Positions 23,383 to 36,874 of a DNA stretch of 64,000 nucleotides are shown one piece after another. Source of the DNA: Amoebidium appalachense. Its lineage: Eukaryota; Ichthyosporea. The position numbers were made by a program, and so were the translations under genes. The notes below the pieces were generated by a model. It had not been told where the DNA came from and did not search any database. It saw only the letters and a list, made by a program, of their open reading frames with translations. Within the stretch, counting starts at the first letter, position 1. Each line of letters starts with the position of its first letter. Where the stretch lies: the NCBI GenBank assembly GCA_963693365.1, contig CAVNZM010000002.1, forward strand, positions 9,982,001-10,046,000, written 5' to 3'.

Positions 23383-23975
23383 TCATACCTGTGCATGTAT
23401 ACGCATACGCATAAGCACAAACACAGGTTTGGGCCGTCATTGCACACTAAAAGTAAACCTCAGACACACAAACAAGTCGTGCTGTTAGTGAAACCGTGCA
23501 AATCTCCACCCGTATACATATGCTTCGTGGGCCACCCAGACATACAGAAACACACAAACACACACAGCCATACGCACACGCACAGGCATGTGCACACACA
23601 CGTGCGCGCACAGGTACAGGCACAGGCACAGGCACAGGAACAGGAACACGCACACGTGCGCGCACACACACACAAGCACACGCACATACACACACACACA
23701 TGTGTTCGCATGCACACGAGCACACAAACACACACACATACGCTATGGCAGACACATGCGCGCAGGTGTGGACATACATGCAGCCACGACAACAGGCCTA
23801 CACCCTTAATCAAAACGAAACAAGCACAGCCATACTTGCATCTACTTTTGCACTGCATCACACACAGCATACCGTACATCGTGTTTGCCCACATTGCTGG
23901 CATAACAATCAGAACAAACCACAAGGGGAAAAAAACCCGCTCACAAACCAATCCTCGCAGCAATCATGCCAACCC

Positions 23976-24025
<50 letters not shown>

Positions 24026-26061
24026 AAAAAAAAAAAGGGGGGGTGATAAACTTGCCCTCCCCCCCCCCCCCCTCCCCCTCCCCTCCCCTTAAAGGATGTG
24101 TTCTACTTATCGTGCCCACTGTGTCAGTCTGTAATGCATTCTAACCCCCCCCCCCCCCCTCCCCCGGCCTTCCCCCGCGCCCCCCCCCCCCCCCCCCCCC
24201 CCCACCACCACCACCACCACCACCACCACCACCACCACCACCACACACACACACACACACACACACGCCACACACATCACCCCCGCCCCACCCCACCCCC
24301 TGCTTCAGGGGATAGGCTCCGCTTATTATGCAAAACTCTTCAATGTGTGGTTTCCGCTCTGCATTGTGTTGTCTGTCATTATTGTTCACCTCGTACTCCA
24401 TAACACATTCTAAACCCCCTTGCCCTCTTTCTCACACTTTTTTTTTCCAACAGGGACATTAAACCGGAGAACGTAATGCTGACGCCAGACAAGCGTATGA
24501 TCAAGCTAATCGATTTTGGTCTATCTGAACGTATTCAACCCCCCGGTTACCGCTACAAGCGCCGTGTGGGCACGGTTCCCTATATGGATCCAGATTTGTG
24601 GACCACCGGCATCGCAAAAGAGGATCAGTACGTGGAGCTAAATCTCGAGGCGGTCGATGTTTGGGCTGCTGGAGTGGTGAGTGTTTCCTAAATTCCTAAT
24701 CTCCCTAATGGTGTTGGGTGAAAATTTATCATTATGGGAGTTTGCATGGGGAGACGGAGGTGGTGGGCGAATGGAGAGTATGGTTTTATGTATGGATGTG
24801 TGTGGGGGAAAAAAAGTGAGGCCTCAATGCGTGCATGTTGCATACTCAAACTTGCATGCAGTGCTATGGTCACGTAGACATCACATGTGGGCACACATAC
24901 ACAAAGTACATACGCACATACATGCATACACATGCACGCTGCACACACGCACGTGCACACACACACACACGAGAACAATAAGACGAACACACATCAGAGC
25001 TGCATGAGCATCCACCCGATTTTGTGCTACGCGTTTAACACGTGCTGGAAGAGCAGTGCAAAAGTCTGCACGAACACAGTTGCACGGTTTTGCACGTGCG
25101 AACCACACAGACATACATGCGTGTTTTGTTGTGTCCACACACAGAAGGCTTGATACCCACACACACGCGCCTGCCCACACAGCTTACATGCACGCACGCA
25201 CGCACACACACACACACACAGAAGCACATGTACACTCAAAAACACAACACCTACCTAATCGAACACTTGCCTGCGGGCCGACTCGCTGCCCAATAATCCC
25301 CTTTTATAATCCTCACCCATAAAGAGTCGTATGATATCACCAGAATTAAAACACATCCAAAAAAAAATCAAAACAAACCATAACAAAACAAGTAAACTCA
25401 CCACACACACACTTACCCTTTAGCCCTTTAAGGTCTTCTTCTACATATAGAGATATATGATCGATATCACCAGAATCATAACACACACCCAAAATAAAAT
25501 AAAACTGAAACCATAACAGACTTGATTTAAACTCGCCACACACATACTTACCCTTTTAACCCCTTTCAGGTCCTCTTCTGCATGCTCTGCGGCCGTTTCC
25601 CCTGGGCCGAGGCCACCTCCCGCAGTCTTGAATACCGTCGCTACTGCGCAAACGACTTTTCCTTCTTCCCTTGGACCCGCCTAGGGGACGTCCAATTAAC
25701 TCTACTAAGGGCGATGCTTTCCCTCGACCTGACGAAAAGGTTTTCTGCGGCCCAGGCGAGACAGTTTGCCGAGACGTGCTGGCCCACGCTCACTTCCTCG
25801 CAGCACCGGGAGAAGGTGAGGCTGGAGCTGAAAATGGGCAGTGGTAGTCAGGGTTCGATCGGTGTCGACGCTTTGATGCATATGGGGAGTTCTAGCGCGA
25901 CAATTGGGAGTCCCGCAAAGCCCCCCAGAACGGCGACGCCGACGGCGGTGCAGAGTCCGATGGTGACGGGTGGTGCGGGCGTGGGAGGTGGTGTAACGGG
26001 GGCCGCCAATCAGGCGTCGAGGTTTAATTTTGATATTCGAAGCGAGGCTGTGGTTGCGTGA
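22268..26061 (+). CDS. Serine/threonine protein kinase (495 aa, three exons)
   Basis: Exons 22,268-23,040, 24,454-24,676 and 25,570-26,061 join in phase (HR/D and GV/V junctions). A disordered Gln/Pro-rich N-terminus (about 1-135) precedes a kinase domain: VAIK Lys169, alpha-C Glu184, HRD 257-259 with Asn264, and DFG 278-280. The glycine loop is degenerate ([10 protein letters not shown], lacking the first and third Gly), and the usual APE motif reads DPD (GTVPYMDPD). The C-lobe ends GRFPW...[10 protein letters not shown], loosely like CAMK-group, Chk1 or fungal HAL5-type kinases, so the family is not assigned. A Ser/Gly/Pro-rich tail follows. The ATP- and metal-binding residues are present, so it is probably active. 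Substrate unknown. Confidence 0.85.
23160..23720. repeat. (CA)n-rich microsatellite tract in kinase intron 1
   Basis: Pure CA runs at 23,227-23,275 and 23,317-23,379 lie within about 560 bp of CA/CGCA sequence. The His-Thr and Cys-Val ORFs on the two strands are artefacts. Confidence 0.9.
24094..24146 (+). repeat. Intronic repeat family R1, 3'-part copy h
   Basis: A diverged 3' segment (GTGTTCTACTTATCGTG ... GTAATGCATTCTAA) ends in poly-C. It is in the same intron and orientation as copy b, which suggests a second, older insertion. Confidence 0.4.
24305..24416 (+). repeat. Intronic repeat family R1, copy b
   Basis: GGCTCCGCTTATTATGCAAA, CTCTGCATTGTGTTGTCTGT and ACATTCTAAACCCCC match the R1 core and end. 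It is sense to the kinase gene, 37 bp before the acceptor at 24,453. Confidence 0.75.
25326..25590 (+). repeat. Tandem duplication of an intron 3' end plus exon start (J2)
   Basis: Two copies of about 130 bp. Each carries GATATCACCAGAAT, an A-rich stretch, CTTACCCTTT and the start of the exon. The upstream copy reads AAGGTCTTCTTCTACAT where the functional copy reads CAGGTCCTCTTCTGCAT, so its acceptor AG is still present but the context has decayed. The real acceptor is at 25,569. Confidence 0.85.
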
Positions 26062-27123
26062 TTTTCATTTTTTTAATGTTAGTTGGTATGATAAACGTGA
26101 TCGAGGGTTGGGCTTGGTAGGGGGAGGGTGGGAGATGGATGGATGGCAAGTTTTTGAAGGAAGGGGGCCTCTTCCTTCTCCTAACTTTTTCCCCCCCGGT
26201 TTTTTCTATTTTTAGATAGTAGTGGGTGAAAATGAAATAGGAATAGGAGGGACCACGTTTCACTGGTTGCAACCGGGTTGGTGACCCAGTTTGGGGGGGG
26301 GGGGGGGGGGGGGGGGGGGAAGAGATTCAAGGGAAGAGGTTTCACATAATAATAAGTAGGGTAACACAAGCCCCGTGTTAACACCAAAGCAAGGCTGACA
26401 CCCCTTGCATATATTTTGGGTGTCTGTTTTTTTTGGTACTCTCGATTTATTCGATTTGAATTCGGGTTTTTTTAAAAAAATTAAAAGAAAGGGAAAACAA
26501 ATTTGGAGCCGGGTTTTCGTAGTGTTTCCTTCACCAGTTTTCTTTTTTCGGGTAAATGTACCTTGATATGTATGGGTATAAGTATAGGGAAATTTGGATA
26601 AACCGATTTAGCTAGATATGCCAGGTCCCTCTACGGTGCCTGGAGTCGGGCATACAGAATTTTGGGATATAGTCTTTGATAGATCAGAATTGTAGTGTTA
26701 CCCTATATGGAGTGTACATACTCCCTTATTAGTGGCTTCTACTCGTATCTAAGCTTCTAAAAGTGTCAGCCGGACTGTTAGAGCCAGTGGCCGCAGTTGG
26801 CTTGACCATAAATGGTATTTCCGTATATGGAAATGGTGTTTTAACCTGGTGTGCAGTGAATGGTTTCGTGTAGCATTCTCACTGCTTTCACGTGTATCGC
26901 TCAATAGACACAGATTCAAAAATACACATATGTGCCCCCCTCTCACCCCTCCCCCCCTCCCCCCCCCCCCCCCTTCTCTACTTGCATGCGTTGAATGCTT
27001 GGCGTGCCTGTTCTTTTTGCAGGCCCACCTTGCAACATACACCGGCATAGCTAGAAAGGTTCACCTTGTGAGCCGAGATTTCATGCAAAGCGATAGTGAT
27101 ATTTTGATCACTTGCACATAGCC

Positions 27124-27165
<42 letters not shown>

Positions 27166-28802
27166 AAACCCTTCTGAGGTAGCTCTTATTTTTCAAGGGG
27201 CCGCGGCCAATCCGTAGAGCGGCTGATCACGTGACTCATCTCTCAGCCAGCGTCAATTTATTCGTACATAGGCTAGAGGGCACAGTGAGGACGTCACGTC
27301 CCAACCCCCCCCCCCCCCCCCCCCCCTCCCCCCTCCCCTTGTCCCAACCCTTCCATCCTTCTCTGATCACCAGCCTTGTGACAACACGAAGAACTTGTCA
27401 CAACTCATATGTCCCCCCACCTTCGGCCCCCTTGCACCCTTCCCGTGCACGTGCACAAGCCTAGCTGTGCCATTGTGTGTTTCCGTTCTTGTGCTTGGCA
27501 CCATCTGAAAATCTCTAAAACAAAGAACATTGCCATATATAGGCAAAACCAATCATTGCACTCGGCAATATTCGCAGTTACGAGAACTTGGGCAATTAGC
27601 AAAACACCTTGATGATATGGAGCCAATGAAATAAACCCGTTTTTCGACTTTATCATATACACTTTGCGTCCTTACACACCACCAGGGTGATACAACGTCA
27701 CTAAAGCGTCACATACTGGTTTCCTATATATAGAATATACTATTTTAGGTACATGCTATCACGGGATGTCTCATCGGTGGCTTTGTCCGGTACTATAGTG
27801 TAAGGCCTGTGTGTGTGTGTGTGCATGTGTGCATGTGGTTTTGGTAGGGAATATTGCTGTATGTACGTCATATGTGTGTGTCCTGTAATACTAGTGGTAG
27901 CCTAAAATCCTACATCTACAACTAAACTGCGCCCTCATGCGCATCATCTTCGATAATCATATCATCTACAATCAACAACTAAAGATTCAAGAATTTCACA
28001 ATCCCCTCCCCCCAGTCCCCCCCTCCCCCAAACGTACATCTAAAAACATATGAAGTTTATCTATTCATCTACTTTAAAATGCCCCGGCCCCTATGTTCGA
28101 ACACAATATAGCCATACATCCATATGTGTGACTCGCTACCGCCCTGTGTTTGACGGCCACGCTACCCCCTCCCCTAGTAGAAAAATCGAAACCGGTATGT
28201 TCCTTCTCGATTTTCTACTTCTATACACTTGGAACCACACGACTGCTCACACGGAGCAATAACCTAAAATCGGAAGTATAAAGCGCCAAAGTAACCCATT
28301 GAAGTATGTGTGTGTGTGTGTGTGCTTATGTGTATCGGTGGTGTTGTGCCGATTCTCTCCGGATTCCTAACCGAATCACACAATAGACTAAACGAACAAC
28401 ACACACCCAATAACCACACACCAAAAATAATCTACGACATACGAAACCGTGACACACATACGCACATGTGTTTAAATTCCTATTTCCGGACAGAACAATA
28501 ATCACAGCATGCCAAACCGCCAAACTAGCGGCATTAAGAACCTACATAGTAAATATGGTTATGACCTGGTAGAATTCTGCCCCCCCCCCCCCCCCAAAAA
28601 AAAACATTCTAAACGTGTCGGATGGAAACATACATCTATCACGGTGTCGACACACAATAACTCCAAACCAATAACATCCAAAGTATATGTATTCATAACA
28701 CGATTGATATACAGACGAAACAACATGACTGATAAACACAAACAATAACACGGGGAATTACAAACAAACATTAAACAACACACCTCCACTACTTCGGTTT
28801 CT
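26062..28802. other. Intergenic between convergent kinase and GTPase genes
   Basis: Holds the 3' flanks of both genes. It contains G31 at 26,293-26,320, C-rich islands at 26,936-26,973 and 27,303-27,340, and C/A pairs at 27,123-27,168 and 28,580-28,604. The remaining sequence is AT-rich and no coding feature is supported. Confidence 0.55.
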
Positions 28803-30310
28803 TCAAACTTCCAAAGCAGACACTGCTCGTTCCTTCACCTTCTGCCCGGGAGATTTCTTTTTCTTTCCCATCATCGACAGAACCGATTTTTTCCGTCTGA
28901 TTTTCTCGCTCGTACTCTCCTCCGCCTGAGCGGGGGCAGCGATTGGCTCGACACCGACCGTGGCCACCGTTTGCACATCGGCGACGTTATTTGGGATTGA
29001 CCCCACCATGATCGCGCTCGAATCGGCTGATCGGGACGAATCGACATCTCCCGTCACCCCGTCGGCATCCTCCTCACTGCTCTTTGTGCTTCGGCGGCGG
29101 AACGATTTCAGACTCCCAAAACTACCCCACCGCTTAAACGACCCCGAAAGGGAAAACCCGCGACCCCCCTGTGCGTCAAATTTGTTCTCCCGGGGGGGTG
29201 TAGGGGTAGGTGTGGGTGTGGGGGTAGGGGAGGGTGTCATGTAGACGACCTGGGGGGGAGGGTTGCCTTCGTTCTGCTCCTCCGGTTCGTCCTTTGACCC
29301 CGCAAGCACAGCTACAACTGCGATCGCTGCCCGGACCGCATCGTCCAATGAAAACTCCCCCTTCTTAACCATATTAGGCTCGTCCGCGGTCCCGTCTATG
29401 GACAGGGTGAGGGGCGGAGTGGGGGGCGGCGTGACGGACGACGAATCGGAAGGACCCTCGGCAGTGCCATTCTTGCTTGCGATTGGCTCTTCCGTTGGGG
29501 CTGGTGCCGCCTCCGTATCAGTTGTCTCCTCGACCTCCAACAGCGGAGACACCGAAAAGGACCGTGAACTTTCCAACTCCAAATTTTCCGTGACCGGATC
29601 GCACGATCGGACCTCAGGGACTCCGACCGATTCGACCGTCGCAATGTAGCCACCATAAGCCACCTCCTTCCCCTTGTGGTTGCATCCCGTCTCGCAGCTC
29701 CGATTGCAAATCTCTGAATATTCAACCGAACTTTCGCTGGTGAGGGTTATGACGGTGGCCGTGGACGTGGCAGACATATCAGACACCGAGCTCATGGTGC
29801 TGCAAGTTGCACTCCCATCACTTATACTGCTCGCCCTCGCACTCATGCTTGATTGACTGCTATTGTCGCTGGATCGCGATGCAACCCCGATTACATGCTC
29901 CGCCGCCTCCAGAATCTTGGCTTCGGCCGGCGGCAGCTGGTAAATCTCCTCCGCCCCGTGATTATTGTTGGCGCCGTGCCGGAACGACATGTGCCGGTTG
30001 AGCCGGTGGTTGAACGTCTGCCGGCGCACCAAATATGGATCGAGAATGACGTCACCATCGTATCCTTTTCCGGACGCCAGCGGTAACCGGATTATGGGAC
30101 CGTTCTTGCCGGTCGATTTGCCGACCGTGTTCCCCGATGCCGCTTTTGCGATTACGGCCGGATCGGTCGGTTTTGGCCCCGAGTGGCTGTGCCGACGGCC
30201 TAGGGTGGATCGGCGGCGCACGAGGCTGCCCTGTGGGGTCACGTGAAGATCAGCATTTGTGATTGGCTGGCTGTGACATTACATGACCTATGTGCATGAA
30301 CATGCCGGGA

Positions 30311-30344
<34 letters not shown>

Positions 30345-31550
30345 CCTCCCTCGTTTTCGTTGAGGGCCCTTTTCTTTTCAAGTCACTATCCTCCACCTTG
30401 AATCCCTCAACACCAACCCACCCGACTCCTTCCGCTCCCTCTCCCCCTCCCCTCCCCTTCCCTCCCCTCCCCTCCAGACACACACACACACACACACAAG
30501 CATGTACGCACACACACACACACACACGTGTACAGACACACACACGTACACACACACACACACGTACACACACACCTGCGACTGCTGCTCCTGCAGTATC
30601 ATGGTCTGGATCTGGTGCTGCTGGTGCAGCATCCTCCTCTCCCTCTCCCTCTGCTCCTCCGCACCAAGAGACCCCCCCAAATTCGCCTCAACCTCCTTAA
30701 GAACCAAATCGCTAATCAGCTGCAAGGGGCCCAATCTTCCCCTTTTCCCATTGTGACCCCCCGCCGCATCGACAGGTGCAGAAGAGCCCATTTTCGACGG
30801 GCGTCGTTCGAGTGGTACATGAGGGAGTACGTTGGGTAGACTAGCACAGCTCGTGCCTTCAGTACTGGATGCGTCAGAGCCGTGGTCGTGGGCGTCCAAT
30901 GAGGCGGAAGAGGAATTTGCCTTGAGCGAGTGCTGGCTGTTCCTGCAAAAAGGATTGGCGGTGAGTCAAAGTAAGATTTAAATGAGGAATGTGATTCGTC
31001 GAGTCCCAGTTTCAAATGTAATGTAATTGGAGAAATCACGGTTAGAGTCCCCCCCCCCCCCACACACACACGGTGTCTATTGTGGCAAATCTGCACATGC
31101 ATGCATCTGTGTGTACATACAAGCCTGTTCCCTTGTGCTTCTCACGGAGCATTTACACGCACGGAGAAGGAAGTCAGTGGGGCCTGAAAGAAATTGGGAG
31201 GAGAGGGGGGAGGAGGAGGGGGAAAGGAGAGGAGGAGGGGGGAAGGAGAGGAGGAGGAGGAGGAGGAGGAGGAGGAGGAGGAGGAGGAGTAGGGGGGGGG
31301 GGGATGGGAGAGGGGGGGGGGGGGGGGGGGGGGAAGGGTGGTTTCCAACCTGCTTGCAAGCCCTATGACTGATGCCCTTCGCACCAACTTGGCCTCCATG
31401 CCCTCCGTAATGTCGTCACAGGAGGGTCCACTCTGGGCCGTGCCAAGGTTTACGTTGGGTAGACTAACAACGCGGGAACGGGGCCCGGCGCGCACACTGC
31501 TGGCACGACCAACCTGGCCAACCTTTCGTCGGATGCTCACCGTGACAACA

Positions 31551-31635
<85 letters not shown>

Positions 31636-32773
31636 GGAAAGAGGGGGGAGGGGGGGGGGGGGGGGGGGAAGGAGGGGGGGATGCCGTGAAGACCAGGCAG
31701 CAAAGGAGAATTGGGGAGCAGCAAGCAAGGAGGGATAGAAAACGTTTAAGAAGGTGTGTCAATCAACTCACGAGGAGCTGGGGGGAGAAGCACGACACAA
31801 CTTTGGATCCGCTTAAAGAACCAACAACACATCAAAACATCTAAGACCTAACACAGCAGCACCATGACTAGGTGCCAGTCGGCAGCATAACATACAACAA
31901 CAAAGAACTGAACACCAAGACATAAAAATTAACAACCACAAACTGTTGGTTGTCGGGCACATACCTGACGACTGTGACTTCTTCAACTGTCCCTCGTTGT
32001 GTTGCCTTGGACCCCCCTGTTGCTGGTTCGAAATTTGGGGCAGAGCCGATGGGCCATAGATGTTCCCATCTTGTGACGTCTGCCGAGTAATCGCCCCGCC
32101 CCCACCAGACCCAATAGACCCCGCCGAATAATGGCGATGTAGTCTCCCCCCGTCCGGCACATTGGTACCCCCCACGGAATTTGCACACGCCAGGAGGCTC
32201 TTGCTGCGGCCCAGGTTGCGGGCCCCAGATCCTGATATTTGATTGGCCGAATCAAAGGAATGCGACATCACGTGATCAAGCTCTTCAATCTCACTGGACG
32301 CAGTCTGCAGGCTTTGCCGTTTCCTAATTTGCGCCGCCGTTTCGACCGAATTTCGTTGCGGGGGGGTGCTAATACCCCCGCTACTACTGCTGCTACTCAG
32401 AGTGGTCTGGCTGTGGTGGGCAGAGAAACTGGGGGTGCTGTGACTGGTGCTTAAAGCATCACTGGTGGAGTTTCGTCGAATCACCGACCCGTTTCCGTGG
32501 CCCGAAATGCTCGGGACCGACCCAGAATCCGAGAGGTGGGTCGTGTGAGAGTGCTGTTGTGTCCTGCCACTACCACCACTCTGTTGCTGTGTTTGTGTTT
32601 GTTGTTGTTGTTGCATCTTGGCGGCTTTAACATTGTCGCTGATAATAAACCGCGTGAGGTCGAAAAAAACGTTGTTGCAGTTTCGGTTTGACCGTGCGCA
32701 CACCTCCATGTACCGTTTGCTGCCGATCCCCAGAGACTCCGCCATGCGTTTGCCGTCGCCCGCCCGTAGCTGT

Positions 32774-32812
<39 letters not shown>

Positions 32813-34997
32813 TGTATGGGTGTGTGTGCGCGCGGACAAGGACAAGGAGGGTATAGGTGAAGGTGTTAGGACGAATTTCCTACTTTCGGTGCTCATGTTT
32901 TGAGGTTTTATACCTCGATGGATGGGGAGTAATGCGGGTGGATAGGCAGGTAGGTGCAAAAATGAGACGTGGTGGTGGGGAAGAATGGGGGAGAGGAGGA
33001 GGGAGGGAGGGGGAAGAGGGGAAGGGGGAGACGGGGGTAATTCCCCCATACGCATGTGTCTGTAAGTTCAGGCAGGGGGGGAATGGAGGATCTGTAGATT
33101 GTAGTGCTGATATGTATGTGCATGTATGTATGTGTATGTGTGTCTATGCGTGTATGCTTGTTTTTAGTCTGTGTGTGCTGCCCTTGCTGAAGCAAACACG
33201 CAAAAGATGATGGATGAATGAGGGTGTGTGTGTGCGTGTGTGTGTGCGGGCGGGCCCGGGGCCCGGGGGGGGGGGGGGCATATGCCCTTTGCGTACACAC
33301 GGTGAATGTTTCTCTTCTCTCGTTCCGTTATCAGCCTTTTAGAATACTTGGTTGAGGGTTGTGGTGAAGGGAATGATAACTACTTTTGATTGGTGGGCCG
33401 TCGGCAGGAAAACGAGGGGGGGGGGGGGGGAGGGGGGGGGGGGGGGGGGGCTGAAAGGCTTCTTAGGGGTAAGGAGGAGGAGGGATGGTATGATGGAAGC
33501 CAGGGGGAGGAGGGTGGGTGGGTGGGTGGGTGGGGGGGGGGGGGGGGGGGGGGGAGGAAGAGAGAGAGAGAATATGTTGTGTGGAATTGTGTGTGTTGCG
33601 AGGGGAGGGGAGGGGAGGGGAGAGAAGGCGAGGCGGGGGAAGGGCAAATGGGAGAGGGGGGGGGGAGGGGGAGAGAGGGGTAGTGACGTACCTGTCTGTC
33701 TGCATCCATGGCCGTGTCTGCCATGGTGCCAACAAGCACCGTGGGGAGCGCCCCCCGTATGCTGCGCACGGCCGTGTGGATGGCCTTGGCCTGCAGAATA
33801 TCCTTATTAGGAAAGACACGAACCATACAAGGCAAGATCTGTGTGCAATCGACGCACCAGTGTATACTAATCTGTGATATGTATGTTTTTGCAGTGAAAA
33901 AAGTGGCATGCACAGCTGCTGCTAAGTGTGTACAGAAATGTTAAAAGGGCCAGAGAGATGGCACCATTTAAACACACACTCATCAACGGAAATTATGCCC
34001 CAGTATGCACACAAAGAGAAAAACGACGCGTGGCCATTAAAGAAACACGTGAACAAAAGGGAATTTTGCAAACCCATACGGCACCATCTTGTAACTTCTT
34101 TCCCCCTCCCCCCCACCACCCTCATCCCTTCTCCCATGAAACGGTCGGTGCTCGACCATGATTGACCACTAGTCCACTTCATATTGCCTCTCCAATCCAA
34201 TCATTAGCTTGATCTGTAACTAATACTCAATATACATTCCACGCCACCTTTCACACACACACACACATCCTTCTCCGTACACAAACAGAAAGACCCCCCC
34301 CCCCCACCCCCCCAAAAAAACAAAAAACATCATGCCTGCGGAATATGTGTACAGTGAGCAGGCACGATCGATCATTCGCCACAAATCATCAGCTAACTTA
34401 CACAACACACACACACACACACACACACACAATGATGTCAGTGCCACGACGCTTGTGCAGTTTCAACACCAAAACTCGTGAACATAACCTAATGTCAAGC
34501 CAGGTTTTCCTTCACCATGCAGAAGACAAAGCCATCCATAGGAAGAAACACAGAGCATATTCAAGCCACATTCAAATGTGTGTACACGCCCTGAAAAGCA
34601 GACACTGGCAGATCGACGTCGGGGGAAAGCGGCGAGGGAAGACGAGAGAGAAAGCAATCGAGTTTGAAAACACGTGCTTCAGTGTGTGACACAGGTACAC
34701 ACAGTGGTCAGGAGCAAGCTACAGTTAAGCTACACAACCATGCCCATTTCCTTCAAATGTGACTGAAAATGCATTGTCCATGCACCTGTGTTCTGATCTT
34801 CCTTTAATTTGTCACAGCATAGCAAAAGTGTTTCAGAACGACCTAGTTGTTGGTCCAACATATTACCACACGCCATTTGCACAAAAAGACGCAACAGAAC
34901 ACACCCAGATGATAGAATAAGCACACGTCTCTGTAAGATTATACACACATGGTTGCAAGGAATATAACACAAAAGCACTCACACATCCACACACTGT

Positions 34998-35040
<43 letters not shown>

Positions 35041-35365
35041 GCTGCAGTGAGTGCCTCTGCGCCACGCTGAAGCACAACACCACGGCATCCACACTGCTGA
35101 TATATGACAGCTGCCTCTCTGTCACATTGTCCGCCCATCGTGTATCCGCACCGCCCTTCCCGGCCGAAATGCCCCCAATGTCTACCACCCTCAACTGAAC
35201 TGGGTATCCCTCCAAATCAATTAGACGCGTGTGCACGTCTTCAATGGTTGCTTCACACTCTTCCAGAAAAATACCCTTTGCAAAACGATTTACGAGCGCC
35301 GTTTTGCCCACACCAGCACCACCTAGGACTGCAATGGTGTAGGACCGACACGGCTTAATCACCAT
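28803..35365 (-). CDS. Ras-like GTPase with a very long C-terminal extension
   Basis: Exons in transcript order: 35,365-35,039; 33,790-33,692; 32,769-31,965; 31,535-31,350; 30,942-30,576; 30,230-28,803. The G domain starts at Met1: P-loop GGAGVGKT (15-22), Ras effector-type TIED (40-43), and DIGG (62-65) for the usual DTAG. The G4 position reads GTMAD, lacking the NKxD Asn/Lys, and G5 is VCARS. The tail (about 900 aa) is disordered: Gln-rich, Ser-rich, with a (TP)n stretch and a basic Lys-rich end. No CAAX box is present; it ends SALEV. All joins are in phase except that between 31,965 and 31,535, which is one base out. A 6-nt candidate micro-exon at 31,777-31,772 does not fix this, so one piece is missing. 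Guanine specificity may be relaxed (inference). Confidence 0.75.
31554..31632. repeat. (GT)n microsatellite next to a GTPase-gene acceptor
   Basis: About 39 GT units end 19 bp upstream (in transcript sense) of the presumed acceptor at 31,536. The transcript therefore has (AC)n where a pyrimidine tract would be expected, which is one reason this join is uncertain. Confidence 0.9.
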
Positions 35366-36874
35366 TTTCCCACTATGTTATAACGGGTTGAAAAAACCCG
35401 TGCAATCCGAAACGGGGTGTAGTTTGTGGATGAAAAGCAAGTTGCCTGCCCACACCCAAAGGCCTGCACTATTGTGGAATCATTTCTGAATGAAAACGGT
35501 GTTTGGCTGATTTTCGTGCAGCGAATTCACGGGAATAAAAAACTTAGTTGGTGGGTGTGGTGTGTGCTTGTGAATGGTCGTATTCGAGGGGCTGTAACTT
35601 TTGTTGTGTGATATGTGTGTGCGTGTGCACGTGTGTTCGTGTTTGTTTTCGTGTTTGTCTGGCACAGCGCAGCGTTCCACTGAGGCATCAAATTTTGCTT
35701 TGGGTGCTTTCTTCGCAAAAAAAAACTTGCCGACGGGTGTTTGCTTTCCATGTGAAGCCTTTTTCTTACGGCTTTATGTCATAAACACCTTTGAGCTCAC
35801 TACGATTGAATCGACCGAGGAAAACTTGTACTTCGTTTCTAACGCCCACGTTTCTACATGCACGGGTTTAGCTAGTTAGAAAACTACACAGAAAACATGT
35901 GTGTCTACTACCCATGGTCAACGCCTGAACGTGCCAAAACGTAACCCACTCTTCCTTCCCACGCCACACACCCCGCATCTGATCTGCAAAAAGTGATCAT
36001 TCGCTTCCTGTTTGGTTTACGGCTTTCGCCTGGCCCAACAAGTTCTAATAAAAACGGATCAGCCTTCCGATTGGCTAATGCGAAATTCAAGGTAAGCCAA
36101 TAGAATCAGCCAAATGGACATGTTGTAAATAAGGCCCATGAAGTCTCAACATAGAGCGATGGGAACGGCTGCTATTCTTTCTATGACAGCGTGTAAACGG
36201 GCATATATAACACTGAGAGAATAAAAATAAATGCAATGGTTCCCCCTAAACCTCGATGAGAAGGTGTTTCTATGTTGCTACCTAAACTGAATCGATCTGC
36301 AGCACAGAGATTCATCTTTTGTTTGGCCACTTACTCCCCGTGACGTTTATCATCCATTGTATGTTCCCCTGAAAAGAAGATGATTGGACTGCCGGGCTTC
36401 CAAGATTTCTCAATTTTCATTGGGCGATCTATCCAAGAATTTCTCGCCACTAAAAATCCCCAGATGCGAAAATGCCAAGAGTCATGCGTGGCAAATTGGC
36501 AATGATGGCATATTCATGAAAATACTAAATATATTATTTTTCTGTTTCTTCACACACACGCATGTGTCTTCTGAAAAATGCTGTGTTATCCAGGCAGTCA
36601 GAGCGCTTTTTAGCCCGAGTTCGCGTTAACTGAAGTGCACTACCACGGTAGCTGAAAAGCCATGAAGGGACCAAAAAAAAAGAGGAAAGGAAAGGACTCC
36701 TAGAAACAAGGAAGGTCAACATAAGCATCACTGTATACCGGAATGAGTGCGTGGTAAGACTCTACAGTAACTCATCTACTGTGACAGCAACTTCGTGCAT
36801 GATCACCCCGGAGTCAGAGATACATGTACACATGACGATCGGCACCGCAAAGACTCTCCCCTCTCCGATCGCGA

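Noticed and set aside
31772-31777. 6-nt micro-exon in the GTPase gene
   Set aside because: The splice signals look good, but it does not repair the phase between exons ending 31,965 and starting 31,535. Left as a possibility only.
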